NCBI GenBank assembly: GCA_048569615.1
Contig: JBLIRK010000009.1
Coordinates: 8,529-72,528 of the forward strand
Direction of reading: 5' to 3'
DNA from: JAYEPK01 sp048569615
Lineage (GTDB): Archaea; Thermoplasmatota; Penumbrarchaeia; Penumbrarchaeales; Penumbrarchaeaceae
DNA: 64,000 nucleotides
The position numbers and the translations under genes were made by a program. The notes beneath the pieces are model-generated. The model made no database searches. It saw only the letters and a list, made by a program, of their open reading frames with translations, and was not told the DNA's origin. Shown piece after piece: positions 1-9,068 of the stretch (position 1 is its first letter; each line of letters starts with the position of its first letter).

Positions 1-844
1 CCCCGAGGCAGCAGTCCGATTGGCCGAATCCAGCGTCGAGATAGAGAGGGATGTCACCAATACGAGAGTGGAGTTCTCGGTTGATACGGAAGACAACAAC
101 CGATTCATTCTTTCCGGTAGAGCCTCCTCGGTTTACAAAGGAGTGATAATCAACCAGAAACTCACATGTGAGGTTAGGCTTCATCCCCAGGCCTGCCCCT
201 GGTGCTCGAGGCAGCAGGGGAGCTACTATGAGGCCATCCTGCAGATCAGAGGTCTGGACGGCCTCTCGGAGGAACAGGTTTACGATCTGGTGAGCAAGAT
301 CAGGGACGATACATACCTGGCTTCCCTCAAAGATCCCAATATCTTCGTGACAAAGGAGGAGAAGGTCAGGGGGGGTTACGATTTCTACATCGGAGAGAAC
401 TCCTATGCCAGGCAAATATCGCAGAAACTTCACGATGCCTACGGCGGGGAGATCAAGGTCTCGAGCTCACTTTTCGGCAGAAAGGACGGGAGGGACCTTC
501 TCCGGTATACATACCTTGTCAGGCTCCCGGGATTCCTTGCCGGCGACTACCTCGCAGGTGAGAAAGGGCCCTATAAGGTCCTGAGGGTCCATAAAAGGGT
601 CAACGTCCTTGAACTGGGAACAGGAAGAGAGACAACCATCAGCCTTCAGGAGGCCATGGCAATGAGGCCCTTGAAACAAATGGATGTGGAAGTTGAACTC
701 GTTGTGGTTATGGATTCCAAAAATGAGGTTCAGGTTCTCCATCCCTCGACCATGAGACCCATAGACCTGGTCAAGGTGAGGGAAGTGGATGTGAAGGATA
801 CCGTCAGGGGTGCCGTCATCGACAATGATATCTATCTGGTCTAG
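1..844 (+). CDS. NMD3-family ribosome-associated protein, 5' end cut by the window
   Basis: The reading frame is open to the left edge, so the true start and the N-terminal zinc-binding CxxC pairs expected of NMD3 lie outside the window; the TTG at 20 is only an internal codon. What remains (about 280 aa) carries the NMD3 core, with a CPWCSRQQGSYYEAILQIRG stretch near residue 58 of the visible part. In eukaryotes NMD3 is the export adaptor of the large ribosomal subunit; the archaeal form is thought to act in late large-subunit assembly. The stop codon sits in a CTAG tetranucleotide (841-844) that also holds the stop of the convergent gene on the other strand. Family assignment is confident; function in archaea is by analogy. 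Confidence 0.85.
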   Translation, partial: PEAAVRLAESSVEIERDVTNTRVEFSVDTEDNNRFILSGRASSVYKGVIINQKLTCEVRLHPQACPWCSRQQGSYYEAILQIRGLDGLSEEQVYDLVSKIRDDTYLASLKDPNIFVTKEEKVRGGYDFYIGENSYARQISQKLHDAYGGEIKVSSSLFGRKDGRDLLRYTYLVRLPGFLAGDYLAGEKGPYKVLRVHKRVNVLELGTGRETTISLQEAMAMRPLKQMDVEVELVVVMDSKNEVQVLHPSTMRPIDLVKVREVDVKDTVRGAVIDNDIYLV

Positions 845-1686
845 GTCATTGAGACCCTGAAGAATGAGGACCTGACCACCAGGTCATCCACGCCGGATAT
901 GGTCAGCACCATGTCCCCTCCCGCGTCCTCGACCAGTGTGTAATCAACGCCCTTGGTCATGGTCTCCTGGGCCATCATGTCATCCACTGCCGTTTCCCAT
1001 ACTTCGAAATATGCGGTATCCATTGTGATCCTGACATCGGTTCCCGCCGATATCTCGTAGGTGGATGACTCCTCCGTGAGAAGGGTGGTGGTGATCATGT
1101 AGCTGCCTGTTCCCGTGTAGCTCACGGTGTCACCTTCCAGATTGATGAGGAGAACGTAAACCCTTATGTCCCCGGTGCCGGAATCGCGATCGACTATCAG
1201 GTTCGGCGGTCCCTTTAGGACCGATGATATTCCCTGCTCCCTGATTATCGCACCTCCCTCAAGAGTTATCTTCTGGTCATCCACGTAGAGATTGTTGGAA
1301 TCGTAGTCTATGGTTCCCCTGGTCTGCCCGTAGGTGAAACCATCTGAATCCCTGACGGTCATCAAACCGTCCTCCTCCTCGAGGGAGATGGAACCCGTCA
1401 TGCGACCGAAACCGAAGAGTGGGCCTCCCTGCGATCCCAGGGTCATCTTTGTGGTGATGGCGGTACCCGGAGAGCCTCCCACGGAAAGCGTATCGAATCC
1501 GGATTTGAGATCCATGAAAGAGTTCATCACCTCGTCCAGGGTTTGGACCTCGATATCCTTGCCCCATGCAGGGAGGTATGTGGCAAAGACCATTCCAAGG
1601 AAGGATACCACTATGGCCATTATCATTATCATCGATACAACATTGGTCACACCCTGGTTGTCAATCCTGCCCAAGAACCTTTTCAT
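841..1686 (-). CDS. pilin-like secreted protein (DUF7289-like), distal gene of giant-protein operon
   Basis: A 281-aa protein with a short basic leader (MKRFLGRIDNQG) followed at once by one hydrophobic segment (residues 13-37) and then an all-soluble, beta-rich, Gly/Ser/Thr-rich body. That is the layout of archaeal type IV pilin-like proteins, where the leader is clipped and the hydrophobic helix packs in a filament or anchors the protein. It resembles the next gene upstream: both have DN(Q/R)G before the helix, an NS(F/L)..L stretch after it, and an MTLG..G.P motif near residue 80. The start overlaps the previous stop by 4 bp (ATGA), indicating translational coupling. It is the last gene of the operon starting at 17660. 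Exact function is unknown. Confidence 0.7.
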   Translation of the reverse strand: MKRFLGRIDNQGVTNVVSMIMIMAIVVSFLGMVFATYLPAWGKDIEVQTLDEVMNSFMDLKSGFDTLSVGGSPGTAITTKMTLGSQGGPLFGFGRMTGSISLEEEDGLMTVRDSDGFTYGQTRGTIDYDSNNLYVDDQKITLEGGAIIREQGISSVLKGPPNLIVDRDSGTGDIRVYVLLINLEGDTVSYTGTGSYMITTTLLTEESSTYEISAGTDVRITMDTAYFEVWETAVDDMMAQETMTKGVDYTLVEDAGGDMVLTISGVDDLVVRSSFFRVSMT

Positions 1687-2546
1687 ATTGTCACCTCCAT
1701 CTCGCCAAACCTGGATGCCATCTGTGTTATCATTGTCAGGTCCACCTCGAGCTTATCGTTCGGGTCCGTCCAATCCGCGGGCGGATCTACAGTGAAATCC
1801 GAACCTTCGGAGAATCCCTTCTCAGTCAGAAAACCCCGGAAATAGTCGTACCAGGCCTGCTCTCCGATCCCGTTGACCCTGATGGAAAGCACATCCCCGG
1901 CGATCAGGTCCTCCTGAACGGAGGACCTCCCGGCCATCCTTATGGTCAGGGGCATGGATTCTATCCCTGATATCTTCCAGTATTCTCCGGTAAGGCCGAA
2001 GAGATTGAGCTCCATGGAATATCCACTGGGTGTCGGCGATATGCTTATGTCCGGATAGGAGGACATCACATAGGATCCGTACTGCTCCAATATCACCCCT
2101 CCGGCCGTGAAATAGTAGGTCTGATCGTGGAAGTAGTAATTGTTGGATTCGTATGTGATGGCGCCGCTCAGTGAATCGAGGACCATCTCCGACCCCCCGC
2201 TTTCCAAGACCAGCTCCATATAGAAATGATTGGGATTGGAGTTCTGGGTCAAGGTTCCCGAGGACCTTGCCACGGTGAGATAAGGATTGCCGTTGGTCCC
2301 CAGGGTCATTCTGTTGATTATCAGTGTATCGGTGTCCCCCGCAACAAGCAGGGAGTTCATGGATGCCCTGATCCTAAGCAGGGATTCCTGGACGTCGGCT
2401 AGATGGGTCATGTCATCCTCCTTCCCCACGATCTCGCCGTAATCCAGAAGATAGCTCGAGCCGACGGAGAGCGCGATGGAAAGGATGAGTACTGAGGTCA
2501 CCATGACGGCGTCGCCCCTGTTATCCATCGACCCTATCTTCCTCAT
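1683..2546 (-). CDS. pilin-like secreted protein, paralogue of the adjacent gene
   Basis: A 287-aa protein with leader MRKIGSMDNRGDAV, a single hydrophobic helix at about residues 15-35, and a beta-rich exterior domain. The helix is followed by a polar amphipathic stretch and a conserved NSLLVAGDTDTLIINRMTLG block that matches the neighbouring 281-aa protein. Only 2 bp separate it from the stop of the giant protein gene upstream, and it overlaps the next gene by 4 bp, so the four genes are very probably one transcript. Such paired small pilin-like proteins commonly act as minor pilins or cell-surface scaffold subunits in archaea; here that is inference. Confidence 0.7.
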   Translation of the reverse strand: MRKIGSMDNRGDAVMVTSVLILSIALSVGSSYLLDYGEIVGKEDDMTHLADVQESLLRIRASMNSLLVAGDTDTLIINRMTLGTNGNPYLTVARSSGTLTQNSNPNHFYMELVLESGGSEMVLDSLSGAITYESNNYYFHDQTYYFTAGGVILEQYGSYVMSSYPDISISPTPSGYSMELNLFGLTGEYWKISGIESMPLTIRMAGRSSVQEDLIAGDVLSIRVNGIGEQAWYDYFRGFLTEKGFSEGSDFTVDPPADWTDPNDKLEVDLTMITQMASRFGEMEVTI

Positions 2547-2548
2547 TC

Positions 2549-5500
2549 CTACCTACCCCCGGAACATTTCCCGGAAAGCCTTGCAAAAGGCATGAGGATC
2601 AAGCTCCCCAGCAGTAGAAAAAGAGCTAGGAGGCCAAATACTTTGCCATCGGCCATTCCCAGGCGTGCTGCCGCAGCCCAATCTTCAGATGCTTGAGGGC
2701 CGTCCGCCTGCTCCTGGACATACTCCTTCTCCCCGAGATCTCCCTCGATACCGATCTCCATCCCGCCAAGCGTTCCGATGTTCCCGGTGGATCTTGTTCC
2801 CTCCAGGGAATCTCCCCAGACTACTACATCGTCCAGGTACATACCCATGAAGGTATTCGGATCGCGGTAGTGGATCCCGTCGATATTCGTTACAACTCTG
2901 AACCGGAGGATGATTACATACCCGGTATACCCGTCGAGGTCAACCGTCATTCTGGTGATGGAGGACCCGGGTACCCAGTTCATCGCGTCGCCAAGTCCCG
3001 TGAACGACTTGCCGTCACCATCGACACCGTCGGATGCATCGGATTCCGTCCCGCTTACGCCCCAGGCGGCCCTTACACCGAAATTGAGCGGAGCCCAGGT
3101 GAGGCCGTTGTTCCTGGAGATCTCCACTCGGAAGCCGTCGGGAGGCCTTCCTGCCTCGGTCTGGAAGTTGAACCGGGTATAGAACTCGAGCTGAACATTC
3201 CTGGCATTTGTCAGGTCGATGGGCCTTGTGTAGAGCGAATTGTCTATCCCGTCATGGAAATCGAATCCGTCCCATCCTCCGCAGAACCATGAAAAACTGC
3301 CGCTGTGTGTGGTTCCGGCAGCGGTTGATCCCGACTGGAGCCGCCAGGTATCGGTATCCTGGGCGTTCACCATTGCCGAGTCCGACCTTGACTGAACGAT
3401 CTTGACGTCATCAAGCCACCACCCATCCCCGGTCCCTCCTCCGTACTGGATATAATAGAACATAACCTTCACTCGGTCCCTGTAAATAAGCGGCACATAA
3501 TCCAGGAGGTCGAACTGGGCGAAATCCCAGTCGAAGGTCCCTTCCCCGCTTATACCGTTGTAGCCGTATGTGATGTCCCCGCCGAAGGAATCCTTCCTCT
3601 CGTAACCCGGAAACAACGAGCCGGTGTAGAAACCTTCCAGAGGTGTCATGTACCTCCAATCCCAATCATCCGTGGCATTACCATTCTCATCAGAATCCAC
3701 CAAAGGATCCCTCCATCCGACCAATACATAGCCGCCGTTGGCCCCGTCCACCATGTTGTATCTGTGGAAAAAGGAGAGGATGGCCTCGTCCGATCCCGAA
3801 AGATCGAACTCAGGAGTGACTGCCCATTTGTTGTAGTTTGCGGGAGCTCCCTGCCTGGTCGGCTCCGAGCCCCTGGTCTGGTCCTGTGGTTTGGCGAGCA
3901 GCTGCCCCAGCTCCTTGAATATATCCGCCAGCTCGTCTGCTGTTGGCGCATAGAAATATTGTGCATCCGACGTGTCCGCTATCCTCCAGAGGTTGTATTC
4001 CAAGGTGCCGGATTCCAAACACACGGGGTCCGAACAGTAAGCGTTCGAATAATCAAGTATATGGTCTCCCATGCCCGGGACCGGCCATACACCTATCTCC
4101 GGTTTGTATGGAGGGTCATGATGTTCAAGACCCAAACCTACAGTGTATATAGGAATATCAGAATACAACAGACCGTACCTGTTGTGGTCCATGGATCCCT
4201 GGTACATGGCGTTCATCCAGTAGGTTGAAGTTGCAGGATTGGCCCAGTCTATGGTATACTTGCCCTTATGGACATCATAGTACTTCTCCCCGCCCCACAT
4301 GGACCCCCATGGAGCCCAGTAAGTGCTCCCCCCCTCAACCTTGTTGTCCACTGTTGTGAGGCTCAGGGCCGATCCGTCCGAGGCCTGAATATCCATTCCG
4401 TCCGACAGAACCACGACAACGGGATTCAACTGGGGATAGTAGATGGACCAGTAATCGATATCCTTGTAGGCCTCTCCGATGGCATCCCAGAGTATTGTGG
4501 TCCCGGAAGGATTGTCCATTCCTGTGATCTCGTTCCTGATCTTCTGTCTTCCTGACACTCCGCTGAAATCATCGCCGAGTCTTACGGGATCCCTCCTTAT
4601 CGTTGTGGTAATGCCTCCCTCCGAGGTTCCTCTATCCGTGGGTCCCGAATATCTCCTCTCATTGTTGCCCTTGAAATCCCAGATGGAAACGACGACCGAA
4701 TCGTCCGAGAGCTGCTCCAGCAGTACCAATGCCGCATCCTTTGCTTCCTCAAGCCAGGTCTTCCCGGAGCCTGAGGTCCTCGACACCATCGATGCGGAAT
4801 CATCGATGACGAAGCTGATTATGACATCGGCCTTGCCTTCTTCACCCTTGCCGGATTCCTCGAGCCAGAATGAATAGGGAGAACTCCTGTACTCGTCCTC
4901 GGTGATCCGGACCCCGTAGCTCATATCATCGTCCCAGTCCTTCATGACGTAGGTCTGGGGATCCTGGTCCGCAGGGTCGTAGTAATCCAGCGGGTTCTCT
5001 CCGTTTATCAGGGCGACCGTGGAATCATGGTCCCAGTTGCCCGTTCCGGTCTCCATGTCGTCCCAGAAGAAATATACCCTTATGTTTCTCACCGGAATGT
5101 TGTTGGACATGTCGAAAACCTCGTCGGTGTCATCGTAGCGGTCTATCCAAATGGTGATCGTTCTGTCACCGGCATATAGCGGCTCCCATATTCCTTCCAG
5201 GGTGACCTGCTCCCCTGCGTTTAGGAATATGTACTGGCTCTTAAAGAGAGTACTGCCATCTAAAAAGCGGACCGTGCCGCCTCCGGCGTCACCTCCAAGA
5301 TTCGCCACCTCGATCTTCACTATGTATGAATTGCCAAGAGCGGGATGGTCGCTGCTGATATCTATGAGAAGGTCCCTTGAAACGAGCTCGGCATCGTCCT
5401 CCGGAGTATCGAACCAGCGCAATCCCTGGAAAAGCACCTCGTTCAGAGGCAGTTCCACAGTAGGACCCGTATGGAGGAGATCGGCAATGTTCCAGCTGTG

Positions 5501-8500
5501 AAATATGGTCCTGAAATAATTCCCTATTACCGTATCCTCCTTTGAGAGCTGGGTCGATATGGTCCGTGGCAGCGGGCTGAGTATCGAATAGGAGTAAAAC
5601 GCGGTCCTGACGTTGGTCCTTGCCACCAGAGATGGTGTGAATGGGGTAAAGGTGAAATCCGCGCCGTTCTCCAGATCGACCCTGGACATCTCCATCCCGA
5701 AGAAGGCATCCGAGAAGAGGTCGCCGGACCTTGATCCGTAAAGGGATCTGCCTGTAAGGATGGACGGATTTGCAGGGACAGCCCCTAGATAATCCCGCAG
5801 GAATTCCCTGGTGGTTATGATAATGGATCCTTCAGTGATCGTATCATCATTGACATAAAGGTCGTACTGGATCCATTTGCCGACGAACATCATATTCTCC
5901 TTGTGCTCCTCTCCAAGGAAGGTCGCCTCATCGTAGAGTCCATTCAGGTACTGGAGGATGCTAATGATGTCGTTGTTCGTGAAGGTCTCCCTGAGAAGGG
6001 CGGGAATGCTCCCTGAATCCCCCGTGACCCATATTACCGAATTGAACCTCTTGAGATCGACTATATTGGGGCCGTTGCCGATGATCCAGGATCCTTCAAG
6101 GTAGTTCTCGGTCGTAATAACCTCGTAATCGTAATCCAGTGTTATCACCGACTGCTCGATGATATCCGAGGGCTCCCCGTCGGGATAATCTATGACAAGA
6201 CCGCTTCCCTGAGCTGCGGCCTGGTCTGCCTCCCTCCAATTGTCCAGGGAGCCGTCGTCATCGACTATCAGTATGTTGTTCTCTGCAACAAGTGATGATA
6301 TTGTGGATGTGGAGTATGAGATATCGTTGTTCTCCTCATTTATCTCATTGACCAGATGGAACGGGTCCACCATCACCCTGAATGTGTAAAGTCCCGCTCC
6401 CAGTGCAAGCCATAGTTTATACTCCGTGGTCTCTCCTCCCCCCCCGTCAAGGCTTGAGACATCCAGGGGATTGGGGTCGGTGGTTTTTCCGGGAACCGTC
6501 CTCTGCTCAGGGGGTCTGGGATCCGGTATGTTCGCAGTCACGGGTATTTCCACACCGCTTGGTCCGGTGACGTAGAAGATCACGGTGGTAGATTCCTCAT
6601 CCGGTCCGTTGTTCCTGACGGATATCTGGATCTCGATCGTGTCGAGGTACTTCGGTACATTATCTTCTCCTATCGGGAGCCTCTCCCATGTCCCATCATC
6701 CTCCTTCGATAGAAGGAACATGTCCATCCTCGTCACGGCCAGGTCCCTGCCGACCTGTATCTCCCAATCGAACCATTGGAGGATGTTCGCCATAAGATCG
6801 ATCTTTTCATTGAGGTATCTGATCTGAGATATGTCCCATCCCATGGTAACAGCGCGATACTGTGCTTCCTGCACACCGGACGGGAAGGACCATGACTTGA
6901 TCAGATTCACCCTTGGTCCTCCGCCGCCGATCTCGTCCCAGGTTGTCATCACTCCCTTTGGCACATCGAAATAGGCGCTCCCCGCTTTATCAACGATGAT
7001 GCTTCTGGGAGTGAACATCGTCATGTTTCCATTCCCCGCCTCCTGTTCGTGGAGCAGAACCTCGTAATTCGTGTAGCCCTCTTTTGGCTGAGTGATCCCA
7101 TCTTCACCCGTGTCCACTCCCACGAGCTTCTGGCCCGGACCTACCGGTAGGTCCAATCCGAAGGCTATCCTTGATATTCCCAGATAATTATATGCGAACC
7201 AATGGGCATCGGTGTATTCCAGCGTTCCACCCCATCCGGTTCCTGGCTGGTCCGCATCCCCCGCATTGAAGAAGCCGGCCAGACCCCCTAAAGGATCGGA
7301 GCCTATCAGAAAGAAGTAGCCGTTGGCATCAAGAAAATGCATGATCTCCTGTATGTTCCCTCCGTAATCCGAAGGGAGCACCTGGGGGGTGTTGGTCATT
7401 GCATCGCTCCTGTCACCCGTCACCCAGATGACAACGTCGTAGTTCTCCATTGCGGGGAAAGGGGTCTCTGGCTTGTCATATGAAAAGGCAGGAGCGTCCC
7501 TCATACCGGCAATATCCTCGACCTTCTGGGCCGTAAAGGAGGTGTCCACGGCGATGCCGGCACCGGTCAAGGACTCCCTCACAAGTGATGTCATATCGAG
7601 GCCGGCTGTCTCCTTGTCGTCATCGACCAGAAGCACTCTCGGGAGTACCTGTATTGATGCAAGCCTCCTGTTGTCCTGAGGCTCATCACCATCGTAGATC
7701 GACAGCCCTTCATCCTTGGCGAAACCATCATAGGGATCCACGCTGGCATAGATGAACTGGAGTCCCCCTGGAACCTCTACCCTCGCTTCCAGTTCGAAAT
7801 ATAGGAACAGGTAAGCTCCTGGTAGCAGTTCGATATCCGTCACCGTGCAGGTCGGGAAGGATAGATCATCGTACATCGCAGTGGAAGTATTTCCCATCCT
7901 CCAATTTCCCTCCTCTCCGGGATAGTCCATTATCCAGTCGATGTAATTGAATTCCCCGATCTTCCGATGTACCGGTTGGTAGAGTGATACTACCAGATTC
8001 ACACCGTGGTCCGACTGCAATACCTCGGACCCGCTGTTCTGGACCACGACGGTGACGGTTATGACCTCTCCGCTCTTTGGAACCTCATTGGAGAAATAGA
8101 TGTCGTAAATACCAGGATCGGGACCCGGAATTATCGTAGGTATTATCTCCTTGTCAACGATGAACTTTCTTGTTACAACATTATTCCTGTAATCCTGCTC
8201 CCCCGGGCCGAAGGGGATGATCTTGACGCTCATTTGATGGAGACCAAGGGTTCTGGATGTACCTATCGGTATGTCCCATGTGAAAATAAATAGCATGTAA
8301 TCCCCGGTATCCATCTCTCCCCATTCGGGATCGGTCTGTTGAATGATGGTATCGGAGGCCCCATCATAATGGATCATGGAAACGGAAGCAAATGTCAGGT
8401 CGTCCGCCGGATCGTAGAGCAATAGGTTGTTAACAATGTTCCCCACCCCCGACGAGAAATACGGATCGGTCATCGGGGCGCCGAAATTGTGCACCCGGAC

Positions 8501-8995
8501 CTGGATGAGATATTCGCCGACCTCGTATATCGAGGTCCTCGGCGTCCCGTCGGTATCCTGTATCACGACCTGTGTCACTGCCAGGTCGATCATGCCCGAC
8601 TTGGAGACTCCCTTAGTCATTTCGTTCCTCAGGACCACGATGTTTGAACCGTCGGACCTCATGCTTGTTATGAGTAAAGTGAAATCCTGGGGGAGCAGTG
8701 AAATGTCCAGGATCATGATTTCTCCCGGGCCCCATTCGTCATCCGTCCTTCCCTGACCGGGGTCCAGATAAGCATGCTCCTCCAGCCTGCCACCCGAAGT
8801 GTCAAGGAAAATGACCTTCGTCTGACTTCCGGAAAGGGTGTCTCCGCCCCTGTGAAGTATATCTAGCTGGTCACCCTCTATCGTTGCCCATAGGTCCACG
8901 TTCAGGCTTTCCTCCACATCTCCCATCTGGGAGGTCCAAAGGGCCAGGCCGCCCACCATTATCACGGAGACCGCCATCAGAAGGACAGTCCCCAC
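2549..8995 (-). CDS. giant pilin-leader surface protein with CARDB, Rossmann-like and VWA domains (copy 2)
   Basis: About 2150 aa. The N-terminal helix (GTVLLMAVSVIMVGGLALW) matches the archaeal type IV pilin N-terminus. There follow CARDB-like beta domains (residues 120-430 and 750-860), two flavodoxin/GATase-like blocks each opening with a VDDD motif (near 450 and 890), a VWA domain with a DDSAS metal site (about 1390-1640), MAM/jelly-roll-like domains, and a C-terminal membrane helix with a basic end. It is a full-length tandem paralogue of the gene at 9069. The first usual start, GTG at 8995, would remove the basic leader that the paralogue has. An in-frame CTG at 9064, with GGAG nine bases before it, would restore a K/R-rich leader ending in GVTESVG, so the real start is probably there. 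Role: cell-surface adhesion or interaction, inferred. Confidence 0.8.
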   Translation of the reverse strand: MGTVLLMAVSVIMVGGLALWTSQMGDVEESLNVDLWATIEGDQLDILHRGGDTLSGSQTKVIFLDTSGGRLEEHAYLDPGQGRTDDEWGPGEIMILDISLLPQDFTLLITSMRSDGSNIVVLRNEMTKGVSKSGMIDLAVTQVVIQDTDGTPRTSIYEVGEYLIQVRVHNFGAPMTDPYFSSGVGNIVNNLLLYDPADDLTFASVSMIHYDGASDTIIQQTDPEWGEMDTGDYMLFIFTWDIPIGTSRTLGLHQMSVKIIPFGPGEQDYRNNVVTRKFIVDKEIIPTIIPGPDPGIYDIYFSNEVPKSGEVITVTVVVQNSGSEVLQSDHGVNLVVSLYQPVHRKIGEFNYIDWIMDYPGEEGNWRMGNTSTAMYDDLSFPTCTVTDIELLPGAYLFLYFELEARVEVPGGLQFIYASVDPYDGFAKDEGLSIYDGDEPQDNRRLASIQVLPRVLLVDDDKETAGLDMTSLVRESLTGAGIAVDTSFTAQKVEDIAGMRDAPAFSYDKPETPFPAMENYDVVIWVTGDRSDAMTNTPQVLPSDYGGNIQEIMHFLDANGYFFLIGSDPLGGLAGFFNAGDADQPGTGWGGTLEYTDAHWFAYNYLGISRIAFGLDLPVGPGQKLVGVDTGEDGITQPKEGYTNYEVLLHEQEAGNGNMTMFTPRSIIVDKAGSAYFDVPKGVMTTWDEIGGGGPRVNLIKSWSFPSGVQEAQYRAVTMGWDISQIRYLNEKIDLMANILQWFDWEIQVGRDLAVTRMDMFLLSKEDDGTWERLPIGEDNVPKYLDTIEIQISVRNNGPDEESTTVIFYVTGPSGVEIPVTANIPDPRPPEQRTVPGKTTDPNPLDVSSLDGGGGETTEYKLWLALGAGLYTFRVMVDPFHLVNEINEENNDISYSTSTISSLVAENNILIVDDDGSLDNWREADQAAAQGSGLVIDYPDGEPSDIIEQSVITLDYDYEVITTENYLEGSWIIGNGPNIVDLKRFNSVIWVTGDSGSIPALLRETFTNNDIISILQYLNGLYDEATFLGEEHKENMMFVGKWIQYDLYVNDDTITEGSIIITTREFLRDYLGAVPANPSILTGRSLYGSRSGDLFSDAFFGMEMSRVDLENGADFTFTPFTPSLVARTNVRTAFYSYSILSPLPRTISTQLSKEDTVIGNYFRTIFHSWNIADLLHTGPTVELPLNEVLFQGLRWFDTPEDDAELVSRDLLIDISSDHPALGNSYIVKIEVANLGGDAGGGTVRFLDGSTLFKSQYIFLNAGEQVTLEGIWEPLYAGDRTITIWIDRYDDTDEVFDMSNNIPVRNIRVYFFWDDMETGTGNWDHDSTVALINGENPLDYYDPADQDPQTYVMKDWDDDMSYGVRITEDEYRSSPYSFWLEESGKGEEGKADVIISFVIDDSASMVSRTSGSGKTWLEEAKDAALVLLEQLSDDSVVVSIWDFKGNNERRYSGPTDRGTSEGGITTTIRRDPVRLGDDFSGVSGRQKIRNEITGMDNPSGTTILWDAIGEAYKDIDYWSIYYPQLNPVVVVLSDGMDIQASDGSALSLTTVDNKVEGGSTYWAPWGSMWGGEKYYDVHKGKYTIDWANPATSTYWMNAMYQGSMDHNRYGLLYSDIPIYTVGLGLEHHDPPYKPEIGVWPVPGMGDHILDYSNAYCSDPVCLESGTLEYNLWRIADTSDAQYFYAPTADELADIFKELGQLLAKPQDQTRGSEPTRQGAPANYNKWAVTPEFDLSGSDEAILSFFHRYNMVDGANGGYVLVGWRDPLVDSDENGNATDDWDWRYMTPLEGFYTGSLFPGYERKDSFGGDITYGYNGISGEGTFDWDFAQFDLLDYVPLIYRDRVKVMFYYIQYGGGTGDGWWLDDVKIVQSRSDSAMVNAQDTDTWRLQSGSTAAGTTHSGSFSWFCGGWDGFDFHDGIDNSLYTRPIDLTNARNVQLEFYTRFNFQTEAGRPPDGFRVEISRNNGLTWAPLNFGVRAAWGVSGTESDASDGVDGDGKSFTGLGDAMNWVPGSSITRMTVDLDGYTGYVIILRFRVVTNIDGIHYRDPNTFMGMYLDDVVVWGDSLEGTRSTGNIGTLGGMEIGIEGDLGEKEYVQEQADGPQASEDWAAAARLGMADGKVFGLLALFLLLGSLILMPFARLSGKCSGGR

Positions 8996-9068
8996 CGATT
9001 CGGTGACGCCCCTGATGGATTCTCTCCTCCTGCGGCCGAATACCCTGCTCGACGGTCTCTTCAGGGTA

